Assembly (NCBI GenBank): GCA_002421605.1
Contig: DISJ01000020.1
Span: forward strand, 62,001 to 126,000
DNA: 64,000 nucleotides
Reading direction: 5' to 3'
Origin: Rhodobacteraceae bacterium UBA6213
GTDB taxonomy: Bacteria > Pseudomonadota > Alphaproteobacteria > Rhodobacterales > Rhodobacteraceae
Shown here: positions 1 through 8,671 of the stretch, piece by piece
How the letters are laid out: the number at the start of each line of letters is the position of its first letter
Numbering within the stretch: the stretch's first letter is position 1
The notes under the pieces: model-generated
The model's input: only the letters and a program-made list of their open reading frames with translations
Databases searched by the model: none
What the model was told of the DNA's origin: nothing
Made by a program: the position numbers and the translations under genes

Positions 1-13
1 TGGTCTCGGCCAT
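1..13 (-). CDS. First codons of the gene downstream of gltX (possibly citrate synthase), partial
   Basis: An ATG followed by three sense codons (Met-Ala-Glu-Thr) runs off the left edge. A good Shine-Dalgarno stretch, GAGAGGG, lies six bases before the ATG, which supports a real start. In Rhodobacterales the gene after gltX is often gltA (citrate synthase), so I suspect that product, but only from gene order. Four codons cannot identify a protein. Confidence 0.35.
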
Positions 14-31
14 GTTTTTCCCTCTCGCATT

Positions 32-48
32 GCCCGATCGCGTCGGGC
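32..48. terminator. Short hairpin between gltX and the next gene
   Basis: GCCCGA and TCGGGC form a perfect 6-bp stem with a 5-base loop in the gap after the gltX stop codon. There is no run of T after it on either strand, so it may be a processing or attenuation hairpin rather than a full terminator. Confidence 0.35.
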
Positions 49-73
49 GTTATCCCTCTCGGTGATGGCCTGT

Positions 74-1495
74 TCAGGCCACCTGGTCGCCAATGCGCGC
101 CAACGTTTCATCGCGGCCAAGCACCAGCATCATGTCGAAAACGCTAGGCGTAACAATGCGCCCTGCGAGTGCCGCCCGCAATGGCCCGGCGAGTTTGCCA
201 AGGCCAAGACCATGAGCCTCGGCAACCGCGGCTGCAGTGGCCTCGAGCGCCTCTCGTTTCCAGCTAGCATTTTGCAATTGCGGCGTCAAATCGCGTAGCA
301 TGCCAAGGGCGGTTGCATCGAGTGCTGCCGCCGCCTTCGGCTCTAGCTCCAGTGGCCGTGTGGTTAGCGCAAAATGCGCTTTTTCAAGGAGTTCCGGAAA
401 TGTCTTGGCGCGTTCCTTGGTGTAGGGAAGCGCTTGGCGCAGCCCGTCGCGCTGCGCTGCATTCAGTGCAGGCTTTTCGGCCGCGACCAGATATGCCTCA
501 ATTTCCAGCAATAGTTCTGCGTCTGCAGCCCGCGCGATGTGATAGCCCGAAACGCTCTCGAGCTTCTTGAAATCGAGTCGTGCAGGGGCGCGCCCGATTC
601 CGGGCAGATCGAACCACTCTCGGGCCTGCGCATCGTCGAAAAGTTCATCGTCGCCATGGCTCCAGCCGAGGCGGGTGAGGTAGTTGCGCAGGCCCGCCGC
701 CGGGTAGCCCATCGCCTGATATTCTTCGAGCCCGACCGCGCCGTGGCGCTTGCTAAGTTTTTTGCCGTCGGGGCCGTGGATCAGCGGGATATGCGCGAAG
801 ACTGGCACCGCCCACCCCATCGCGCGGTAGATTTGCACCTGCCGCGCGGCATTGGTCAAATGATCATCGCCGCGGATGATATGGGTTACTTTCATGTCAT
901 GATCGTCAACCACAACGGCGTGCATATAAGTGGGTGTGCCATCGGAACGTAAACAAACCATGTCGTCGAGCTGATCGTTGCCAAAGGTAACCGCGCCCTG
1001 CACGGCATCCTCGATCACCGTAACACCTTCGCGCGGCGCCTTCAGGCGGATCACGAAAGGCGCATTCGGGTGGCTGGCCGGATCGGCGTCCCGCCAAGGG
1101 CTTTGAAACAGCGTCGAGCGGCCCTCGGCGCGGGCCGCCTCGCGGAAGGTTTCGATTTCTTCTTGGGTTGAAAAGCACTTGTAGGCGGCACCGCGCGCCA
1201 GCATTTCGCGCGCCACCTCGGCGTGGCGCTCGCGCCGCGCGAACTGGCTGATCGCCTCGCCGTCCCAATCGAGCCCCAGCCATTCGAGCCCGCGCAGAAT
1301 CGCGGCTGTGGCTTCGGGGGTGGAACGCTCGCGGTCGGTATCTTCGATGCGCAACAAGAACTTGCCGCCACGCCCGCGCGCATAAAGCCAGTTGAACAAC
1401 GCCGTGCGCGCGCCGCCGATGTGCAGATACCCGGTGGGAGAGGGCGCGAACCGGGTAACCACCGGGGTCGGGGAGGACGGGGAGGACATCTGCAT
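74..1495 (-). CDS. gltX: Glutamate--tRNA ligase
   Basis: Cytosolic class I aminoacyl-tRNA synthetase that charges tRNA-Glu (and possibly tRNA-Gln, as in many alphaproteobacteria). The HIGH-type motif appears as LHIGGARTALFNW near residue 20 and the KMSKS-type motif as GKKLSKRHG about halfway along. The family sequence begins right after the start with VVTRFAPSPTGYLHIGG. I chose the ATG that reads MQMSSPSS, because AAAGG lies just upstream and the reading frame before it has no family similarity; a second in-frame ATG two codons later is also possible. The length of 473 residues is normal. It is divergent from comEC, with only about 55 bases between the start codons. Confidence 0.97.
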   Translation of the reverse strand: MQMSSPSSPTPVVTRFAPSPTGYLHIGGARTALFNWLYARGRGGKFLLRIEDTDRERSTPEATAAILRGLEWLGLDWDGEAISQFARRERHAEVAREMLARGAAYKCFSTQEEIETFREAARAEGRSTLFQSPWRDADPASHPNAPFVIRLKAPREGVTVIEDAVQGAVTFGNDQLDDMVCLRSDGTPTYMHAVVVDDHDMKVTHIIRGDDHLTNAARQVQIYRAMGWAVPVFAHIPLIHGPDGKKLSKRHGAVGLEEYQAMGYPAAGLRNYLTRLGWSHGDDELFDDAQAREWFDLPGIGRAPARLDFKKLESVSGYHIARAADAELLLEIEAYLVAAEKPALNAAQRDGLRQALPYTKERAKTFPELLEKAHFALTTRPLELEPKAAAALDATALGMLRDLTPQLQNASWKREALEATAAAVAEAHGLGLGKLAGPLRAALAGRIVTPSVFDMMLVLGRDETLARIGDQVA

Positions 1496-1550
1496 TAACC
1501 TTTCGCTAACCATGAGCCGGCTAGGCTTTCGCGCCGATCCATAGGCAAGG

Positions 1551-3689
1551 ATGCGCGGAGAAACAAGATTGGCCAGTCTTGCCGAGCCATATGAGGGTGC
1601 GGCGCACCCCAGCCCCGCGCGGCGCGCGCCGGCCTGGGGTGGGCTTCGCGACCCGCTCGCAGCCCTTGCCGGTGCGCGCGCCGACGGCTTTTTATGGCTG
1701 CCAATCTGGTTGGGCACAGGCATCGGACTTTGGTTCGCGCTTGACTGGGAACCCGGTCGGGCAAGCTATGCGCTTGCCTGCGCCTTGGCGGTGCTGGGTG
1801 GCGTGGCTTGGGTGCGCGCACCCGACGCCGCGCGCCTGCCTGCCGCCGCGCTGGCGGTGACGGCGGCCGGGTTTTTGCTGGCCGGGCAACGCGCGCATGA
1901 ACTGGCAGCGCCGGTGCTGGGCTTTCGCTTTTACGGCCCGGTCGAAGGCCGAATTATCGGAATCGACCGGTCTGGCGCCGACTACATCCGCCTCACGCTC
2001 GACCGTGTGGTACTGGAAAACATAGCTCCCGCGCGCACTCCGGCCACGCTGCGGGTGGCATTGCACGGCGATCAGTCGCAGATTTTGCCCGAACCCGGCC
2101 AACGCGTAATGATGACCGCAAACCTGATGCCACCCGCGGGCCCCGCATCACCGCAAAGCTATGATTTTCGGCGTAACTCGTGGTTTTCAAAGCTTGGCGC
2201 GGTAGGCTATGTGCGCGCACCCGTGCTGCTTGTCGCACCGCCCGAGGCGGGCGATTGGGCCTTGGCGGGGCACCGGCTCAGGATGCGCCTTTCGGGCGCG
2301 ATGCAGGCGCACATGCCGGGGCAGGCGGGGGCGGTGGCGGCGGCATTGATGACGGGCGATCGCTCTGCCATTGCCGAGGCGACCAACGCCTCGATGCGCG
2401 CCTCGAACCTGTATCACATCGTGTCGATTTCCGGCCTGCACATGGGCATGTTGGCTGGCTTTGTCTTTACCGCGCTGCGCTATGGGCTTGCGATGGTAGG
2501 CGGGTTGGCGCTCTGGTTGCCGGTCAAAAAGATCGCAGCGGCAGTGGCGCTGCTGGCGGCCAGCATCTACCTCTGGGTTGCCGGGCCCAATGTGGCGACC
2601 GAGCGGGCCTATGTGATGGCCGCAACGATGTTGGTGGCAGTGCTGATCGACCGGCGCGCCATCAGCCTGCGCACCGTGGCGGTGGCCGCATTGGTGCTGC
2701 TGGTGAAAGAGCCTGAAAGTCTGGTGGAGCCGGGTTTTCAGATGTCATTCGGCGCGACGGTGGCGCTGATTCTGGTGTATCGGCCTTGGGCCGCAGTGCA
2801 ACACCATGTGCCCGCATTGCTGAAACCTGCGGCGATGTTGACCATATCCTCGTTGGCGGCAGGGCTCGCCTCGGCCCCGATTGCTGCGGTGCATTTCAAC
2901 CGGATGCAGGAATACGGGCTGCTAGCCAACCTGCTCGTCGTGCCGGTGATGGGCACGGTGGTGATGCCTGCGGGCGTCATCGCGGCGATTGCCGCGCCCT
3001 TCGGGCTTGCCGAGCCGCCGCTTTGGGTGATGGAGCAGGGCACGCGCTGGATGATCTTTGTGTCCGACTGGGTGGCGGGGCTGGAGGGCGCGCAGCGCGC
3101 GGTGACGGTTCCGCCAGAGACTGTGCTGCCGATGCTGGCATCGGCGGCGGCGCTGTCGGTGCTGGGGCGTGGGGCCGTGCGTGGCCTTGGAATGGTGCTG
3201 GCGCTTGGGGCCGCAATGCTGTGGGCACAGGCCGCGCGTCCGACGCTGTTGATTGCCCCCGAGGGCGAGTTGGTCGGGTTGATGACGCCCGAGGGGCGCG
3301 CGCTTTCCAAGCCGGGCGCAGGATTCGTGGCCGAAACGTGGTTGCTTGAAGACGGCGACACTGCGCGCCCCGAGGAGGCCGCTGCCCGGCCCGACTGGTC
3401 AGGCCCAGCGGGAACGCGCGAGGCAGAGTTCGCCGGGCGGCGGGTGGTGCATCTCACGGGGAAGGGCGCGTCTGCGCGAGTGAATGTCGCCTGCACGCCG
3501 GGTGCTGTGGTGGTGCTGGCGGCCGTGGCCGAAGGCCCTGCGCCGGAAGGCTGTCTGTTATTCGATCTTGCCGCTCTGCGCCAAAGCGGCGCTGTCTCAA
3601 TTACCCCAGAGGGGGCGGGATTGCGCATACAGACCGTGGCAGAAGCGAGCGGCGCGCGACTTTGGGCCCCCGCCGCAAAGGTTCCTTAG
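1551..3689 (+). CDS. comEC: ComEC/Rec2-family DNA-uptake channel protein
   Basis: Polytopic inner-membrane protein of the ComEC/Rec2 family, which carries single-stranded DNA across the membrane during transformation. The N-terminal part (about residues 45-230) fits the DUF4131 region. The competence domain follows, with its characteristic VSISGLHMGMLAG segment near residue 295 and many hydrophobic helices up to about residue 550. The last 150 residues sit where other ComEC proteins carry a metallo-beta-lactamase-like domain, but I see no HxHxDH metal motif there, so that domain looks reduced or lost. The ATG used has AAGG too close to it; a TTG six codons later has GGAG at a better distance and could be the true start. 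Confidence 0.88.
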   Translation: MRGETRLASLAEPYEGAAHPSPARRAPAWGGLRDPLAALAGARADGFLWLPIWLGTGIGLWFALDWEPGRASYALACALAVLGGVAWVRAPDAARLPAAALAVTAAGFLLAGQRAHELAAPVLGFRFYGPVEGRIIGIDRSGADYIRLTLDRVVLENIAPARTPATLRVALHGDQSQILPEPGQRVMMTANLMPPAGPASPQSYDFRRNSWFSKLGAVGYVRAPVLLVAPPEAGDWALAGHRLRMRLSGAMQAHMPGQAGAVAAALMTGDRSAIAEATNASMRASNLYHIVSISGLHMGMLAGFVFTALRYGLAMVGGLALWLPVKKIAAAVALLAASIYLWVAGPNVATERAYVMAATMLVAVLIDRRAISLRTVAVAALVLLVKEPESLVEPGFQMSFGATVALILVYRPWAAVQHHVPALLKPAAMLTISSLAAGLASAPIAAVHFNRMQEYGLLANLLVVPVMGTVVMPAGVIAAIAAPFGLAEPPLWVMEQGTRWMIFVSDWVAGLEGAQRAVTVPPETVLPMLASAAALSVLGRGAVRGLGMVLALGAAMLWAQAARPTLLIAPEGELVGLMTPEGRALSKPGAGFVAETWLLEDGDTARPEEAAARPDWSGPAGTREAEFAGRRVVHLTGKGASARVNVACTPGAVVVLAAVAEGPAPEGCLLFDLAALRQSGAVSITPEGAGLRIQTVAEASGARLWAPAAKVP

Positions 3690-3756
3690 GATCAGGCGCG
3701 CGCCATGCGACGTCAAGCTGCGAGATCAGGGATCGCGTGCTGACCTCGCTGTCAGT

Positions 3757-4440
3757 TCAATAGCTGCGGATCAACCCGACTAGGCGCCCTTGCACCGTTA
3801 CCTGGTCATCGCGCAGCAGCCGGGTTTCGTAGGCGGGGTTAGCGGCTTCCAGCGCGATCATGCCATTCTTGCGGCGAAACCGCTTTAGCGTCGCCTCGTG
3901 CCCCTCGACCAGCGCTACCACGATATCACCGTTTTCGGCGGTACCCTGTTCGCGGATCACCACGATGTCGCCATCGTTGATACCCGCCTCGATCATCGAA
4001 TCGCCCTTTACCTCTAGCGCATAGTGCTGTCCGCGCCCCGAGAGCATGGAATCGGGCACCGTGATGTGATTCGAGATCTCGGAAATCGCTTCGATCGGCA
4101 CACCGGCGGCAATTTTGCCCATCAGCGGCAATTCCATCACCCCGGCCACCACAGGCTGTGCGCCGCGCGGCGGGTCGCGACGATCGCCGGTAATCACCTT
4201 CGGGCTAAAGCCGGGGCGTTCCATCGCTTCGGGCAACTTGAGAATTTCGATGGCGCGGGCGCGGTGCGCGAGGCGGCGGATAAAGCCGCGCTCTTCCAAT
4301 GCGGTGATCAGCCGGTGGATCCCCGACTTTGACCGCAGGTCTAATGCGTCCTTCATTTCGTCGAACGAAGGCGGAACCCCGTCGCGCTGCGTGCGCTTTT
4401 GAATGAAATCTAGTAATTCCAGTTGCTTGCGCGTTAGCAT
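3757..4440 (-). CDS. lexA: LexA SOS repressor
   Basis: Transcriptional repressor and self-cleaving serine protease of the SOS response. The N-terminal winged helix-turn-helix begins MLTRKQLELLDFI. The self-cleavage site is the Ala-Gly in KIAAGVPIEA. The catalytic serine is in GDSMIEAGI and the catalytic lysine in ATLKRF. Its 227 residues are typical of alphaproteobacterial LexA. I chose the ATG preceded by GGAG at eight bases rather than the GTG two codons upstream. Its own promoter carries a LexA operator, so autoregulation is expected. It lies downstream of moeA on the same strand and converges with comEC. Confidence 0.97.
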   Translation of the reverse strand: MLTRKQLELLDFIQKRTQRDGVPPSFDEMKDALDLRSKSGIHRLITALEERGFIRRLAHRARAIEILKLPEAMERPGFSPKVITGDRRDPPRGAQPVVAGVMELPLMGKIAAGVPIEAISEISNHITVPDSMLSGRGQHYALEVKGDSMIEAGINDGDIVVIREQGTAENGDIVVALVEGHEATLKRFRRKNGMIALEAANPAYETRLLRDDQVTVQGRLVGLIRSY

Positions 4441-4460
4441 GGGCACAGCTCCACAAGTTT

Positions 4461-4486
4461 GTTCAATCTATGTTCTAACCGTGTTC
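4461..4486. promoter_or_regulatory. lexA: LexA operator with three half-sites
   Basis: Three GTTC half-sites occur as direct repeats, each separated by exactly seven bases (starting at 4461, 4472 and 4483). GTTC-N7-GTTC is the known LexA box of alphaproteobacteria such as Rhodobacter. The site lies 20-45 bases upstream of the lexA start codon and should let LexA repress its own gene. The third in-phase half-site may extend the binding region. Confidence 0.85.
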
Positions 4487-4509
4487 CCGTTTCGTGTCAA
4501 CACTTTGAG

Positions 4510-5688
4510 CTAAAGTGGCAAGTAATCCACCCAGTCGCCCACGGCGCGCGGGCCATCCTCTGCCGGGCGGATCAGCAGCGCGTCGGCCTCGGTCAGAATT
4601 GTCAGCAGGGCCGAATCCTGCGCGTCAAACGGTGCGATGGTGGGCGCATCGCCCGCACCAAGTCGGGCGCGCATGTAATGCGTGCGCGCGCCGTTAGCTG
4701 AAACTGCTGCGGCAAGGCGCGCGCGCTGCGGCCGGTGGCCGCCCGCCAAACCCTGCATCGTCTCAAGCAACGGCAGCAGGAAAAGCCGTGCGGTGACAAA
4801 GGCTGAAACCGGGTTGCCCGGCAGGCCAAGCAACACGGTCTTGCCCATTCGCCCCGCCATAAGCGGTTTGCCCGGCCGCATCGCGACCTTCCAGAACGCA
4901 CGTTTTAGCCCGAGTGTCTCGGCAACGCGCCCCACCAGATCGTATTCACCAACCGAAGCGCCGCCCGACGTGACAATAACGTCCGCGCTTTCGGCCAGCT
5001 TGAATGCCTCCAACAGCGCCGCCTCGTTATCGCGCGCGATCGGCAGAAGGCGCGCCTCGGCGCCCGCGGCCTCGGCCATGGCCACCAGCGCGAAAGAGTT
5101 GGAACAGATGATCTGGTCGGGTCCGGGGCTTTCACCGGGCATCACCAACTCGTTTCCTGTGGCAATCACCGCCACGACCGGGCGGCGCGCCACCGACACG
5201 GTGGGCACGTTCATCGCCGCCAATAGACCGATGTGGCGCGGCGCAAGGCGTAGCGGTGCCGCAAGGCGCGTGCCCGTTGCAAAGTCTTGCCCACGCGGTC
5301 GGATGTTCGGTTGCGGATCAAGTTGGGCGGGCAGGGTAATCAGCGCGCCTTCACGCGTGATATCCTCTTGGATCACCACCCAGTCGGCCCCCGCAGGCAC
5401 TGGCGCACCCGTGAAAATGCGCAGCGCCTCGCCGCTGGCGAGCGTGCCCGCATAGCCCGCGCCCGCACTCGACTCGCCCACCACCCGCAGCTGCGCGCCG
5501 GGTGTGTGGTCAGCAGTGCTGACCGCATAGCCATCCATCGAGGCTGCATCGAAGGGCGGCTGTGTTAGTTGCGCGATTGCTGGCGCGGCGAGAACCCTGC
5601 CGCAGGCAGCGCGTAGCGGCACCGTTTCAGCTTCGATCGGCCCGGCAAGTGCCAGAACCTCTGTCAGCGCCTCTTCAATCGAAATCAT
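4510..5688 (-). CDS. moeA: Molybdopterin molybdenumtransferase MoeA
   Basis: Catalyses insertion of molybdate into adenylated molybdopterin, the last step of molybdenum cofactor synthesis, in the cytosol. Family signatures include FDAASMDGYA near residue 45, VIATGNELVMPG near residue 178 and VTSGGASVGEYD near residue 235, followed by MRPGKPLMAG and LLGLPGNPVSAF. At 392 residues it is slightly short but complete. The start ATG overlaps the moaC stop codon by one base (TGATG), so it is translationally coupled to moaC. An in-frame TTG one codon earlier is less likely. Confidence 0.95.
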   Translation of the reverse strand: MISIEEALTEVLALAGPIEAETVPLRAACGRVLAAPAIAQLTQPPFDAASMDGYAVSTADHTPGAQLRVVGESSAGAGYAGTLASGEALRIFTGAPVPAGADWVVIQEDITREGALITLPAQLDPQPNIRPRGQDFATGTRLAAPLRLAPRHIGLLAAMNVPTVSVARRPVVAVIATGNELVMPGESPGPDQIICSNSFALVAMAEAAGAEARLLPIARDNEAALLEAFKLAESADVIVTSGGASVGEYDLVGRVAETLGLKRAFWKVAMRPGKPLMAGRMGKTVLLGLPGNPVSAFVTARLFLLPLLETMQGLAGGHRPQRARLAAAVSANGARTHYMRARLGAGDAPTIAPFDAQDSALLTILTEADALLIRPAEDGPRAVGDWVDYLPL

Positions 5689-6161
5689 CAAGGCGCCTCG
5701 TAACGCCCCGATTTGCCGCCATCTTTCAGCGTCACGCGAATTTCTTCGATGTGCATGGCGCGGTCAACTGCCTTGAGCATGTCAAAAACCGTCAGCGCCG
5801 CCACCGAAACCGCCGTCAGCGCCTCCATCTCGATCCCGGTGCGGCCTTCGGTTTCAACTGTTGCGGAAATCCGCACCCCGGGCAAAGTCTCGTCTGCCGC
5901 AAGATCCACCGCCACGCGGGTCAGCGGCAGCGGGTGACAGAGCGGGATGAGGTCAGGCGTGCGCTTGGCACCCATGATGCCCGCGAGGCGCGCGACGCCA
6001 AGCACATCGCCCTTTTTCGCGCTGCCCGCCTGCACCAGCGCCAGTGTTTCAGGCGCCATCACCACCGCGCCAGCCGCGACGGCCACCCTGTGCGTAATGG
6101 GTTTCGCTGAAACATCAACCATATGCGCAAGGCCGTTCGAGTCAAAGTGGCTTAGGGGCAT
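5688..6161 (-). CDS. moaC: Cyclic pyranopterin monophosphate synthase MoaC
   Basis: Acts with MoaA to turn GTP into cyclic pyranopterin monophosphate, the first step of molybdopterin synthesis. The N-terminus FDSNGLAHMVDVSAK, the LIPLCHPLPL segment with the conserved Cys-His, and TGIEMEALTAVSVAALTV are clear MoaC signatures. The LKDGGKSGRYE end carries the conserved lysine. The 157-residue length is normal. Its start lies inside the end of trpC (10-base overlap) with GGAGGAATC directly before it, so it is read with the trp genes. Confidence 0.97.
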   Translation of the reverse strand: MPLSHFDSNGLAHMVDVSAKPITHRVAVAAGAVVMAPETLALVQAGSAKKGDVLGVARLAGIMGAKRTPDLIPLCHPLPLTRVAVDLAADETLPGVRISATVETEGRTGIEMEALTAVSVAALTVFDMLKAVDRAMHIEEIRVTLKDGGKSGRYEAP

Positions 6162-6946
6162 GATTCCTCCAGTAATCTTCGAGTCGCGGCAGCCACGTCG
6201 GCTTGCCGCATCAGGCTTTCGCCAATTAAGAACCGTCGCGCGCCAACTTTGGCCATCGCGGCTAGATCGGCGGGCAGAAAAAGTCCGCTCTCGCAGACCA
6301 GATCACGGTCGTGCGGAATATGCGGGGAAAGTTCGCGCGTTACATCAAGAGATACTAAGAACGTATTGAGATTGCGGTTGTTTACACCAATCAGTGGTGA
6401 GTGCAGGCGCAGTGCGCGGTCAAGTTCGGAGCGGTTATGCACCTCGATCAGCGCATCCATACCCCAGCCAGTTGCCGCATCTTCAAGCTCGCCCGCAAGC
6501 GCGTCGTCCACCGAGGCCATGATAATGAGCACCGCATCCGCGCCCCATGCGCGGGCTTCAGCGACCTGATAGGGGTCGTAAAGGAAATCCTTGCGCAGCA
6601 CTGGCAGATCAGAGGCCGCGCGTGCCGCGATCAGGTACTCTGGCGCGCCCTGAAAGCTTGGGGCATCGGTCAGCACCGAAAGGCAGGCGGCCCCCCCTGC
6701 CTGATAGGCACGGGCAAGCGCGGGCGGGTCGAAATCGGCGCGGATCAGGCCTTTGGAGGGGCTTGCCTTCTTGATCTCGGCGATCAACCCGTAACCCGTG
6801 GTGGATTTGGCTGTCAGCGCCGCGGCAAAGCCCCGCACAGGCGGGGCCGCGCGCGCCGCCGCCTCGATGGCGGCAAGCGGGCGCGCCTGCTTGGCGACGG
6901 CGATTTCGTCAAGCTTGTAGGTCTTGATGCGTTCGAGAATATCCAT
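6152..6946 (-). CDS. trpC: Indole-3-glycerol phosphate synthase
   Basis: Fourth step of tryptophan synthesis: ring closure and decarboxylation of CdRP to indole-3-glycerol phosphate. It is a single TIM barrel of 264 residues. Typical motifs are IAEIKKASPSKGLIR near residue 58, VLRKDFLYDPYQV near residue 117, GVNNRNLNTF near residue 190 and a late CESG phosphate-binding segment. It is not fused to TrpF. One base separates it from trpD, and it overlaps moaC at its 3' end. Confidence 0.97.
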   Translation of the reverse strand: MDILERIKTYKLDEIAVAKQARPLAAIEAAARAAPPVRGFAAALTAKSTTGYGLIAEIKKASPSKGLIRADFDPPALARAYQAGGAACLSVLTDAPSFQGAPEYLIAARAASDLPVLRKDFLYDPYQVAEARAWGADAVLIIMASVDDALAGELEDAATGWGMDALIEVHNRSELDRALRLHSPLIGVNNRNLNTFLVSLDVTRELSPHIPHDRDLVCESGLFLPADLAAMAKVGARRFLIGESLMRQADVAAATRRLLEESCP

Positions 6947-6947
6947 T

Positions 6948-7951
<1,004 letters not shown>

Positions 7952-7955
<4 letters not shown>

Positions 7956-8545
7956 GCGGTGGCCTTCGCGTGGATTCCGGCGGCGGTCAGAAAGTTTCGG
8001 ATCAATTGGTGGCCGTGCTCTGATGCGATGCTTTCGGGGTGAAACTGCACACCTTCAATCAGCCGCTCGCGGTGGCGCAGGCCCATGATCGTGCCGTCTT
8101 CAAGCCAGGCGGTCACTTCGAGACAGTCGGGCAGGCTGTCGCGATCAACGATCAGGCTGTGGTAGCGCGTCGCAAGGAAAGGCGAGGGCAGGCCTGCGAA
8201 CACGCCAGCACCTGCATGCTGAATGTTGCCCATCTTGCCGTGCACAATCTCGCCCGCGCGCACTACCTTGCCCCCGAATGCTTCACCGATGGCCTGATGG
8301 CCTAGGCAGACGCCCAGCAGCGGTATGCCACTTTCAGCCGCGGCGAGCGTAAGCGGCAGGCAGATGCCCGCCTGCGCCGGATCACATGGGCCGGGCGAAA
8401 GCACGATCGCCTCGGCGCCCATCGCCATCGCTTGTTGCACATCCAGCGCGTCGTTGCGCCGCACCACGACATCGGCACCAAGTTCGCCGAAATAGTGCAC
8501 GAGGTTGTAGGTAAAGCTGTCGTAATTGTCGATGAGCAGCAGCAT
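7952..8545 (-). CDS. trpG: Anthranilate synthase component II (glutamine amidotransferase)
   Basis: Supplies ammonia from glutamine to TrpE. It is a class I amidotransferase with the nucleophile cysteine in LGVCLGHQAIGEAFGG near residue 84 and the His-Glu pair in VQFHPESI near residue 170. It begins with the classic LLLIDNYDSFTYNL. In some bacteria this subunit also serves para-aminobenzoate synthesis (PabA). It is the first gene of the trpG-trpD-trpC-moaC-moeA run and is separated from trpE by a divergent gene. Confidence 0.95.
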
Positions 8546-8671
8546 GAAGGTGAAATTCCCAAAGGCGGGCCGGATTCTGGGTGAACCGGGGTTAGCGTCG
8601 GGCTATAGATGGGCAGAGCCGCGCGGTGGGGTCAAGGGCCGAGCGGCATAGAGGCACAAGTGAGGGCAGAT

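Noticed and set aside
2738..3628. 296-codon frame antisense to comEC
   Set aside because: Ser/Pro/Ala-rich shadow frame without motifs, on the opposite strand of a recognisable membrane protein.
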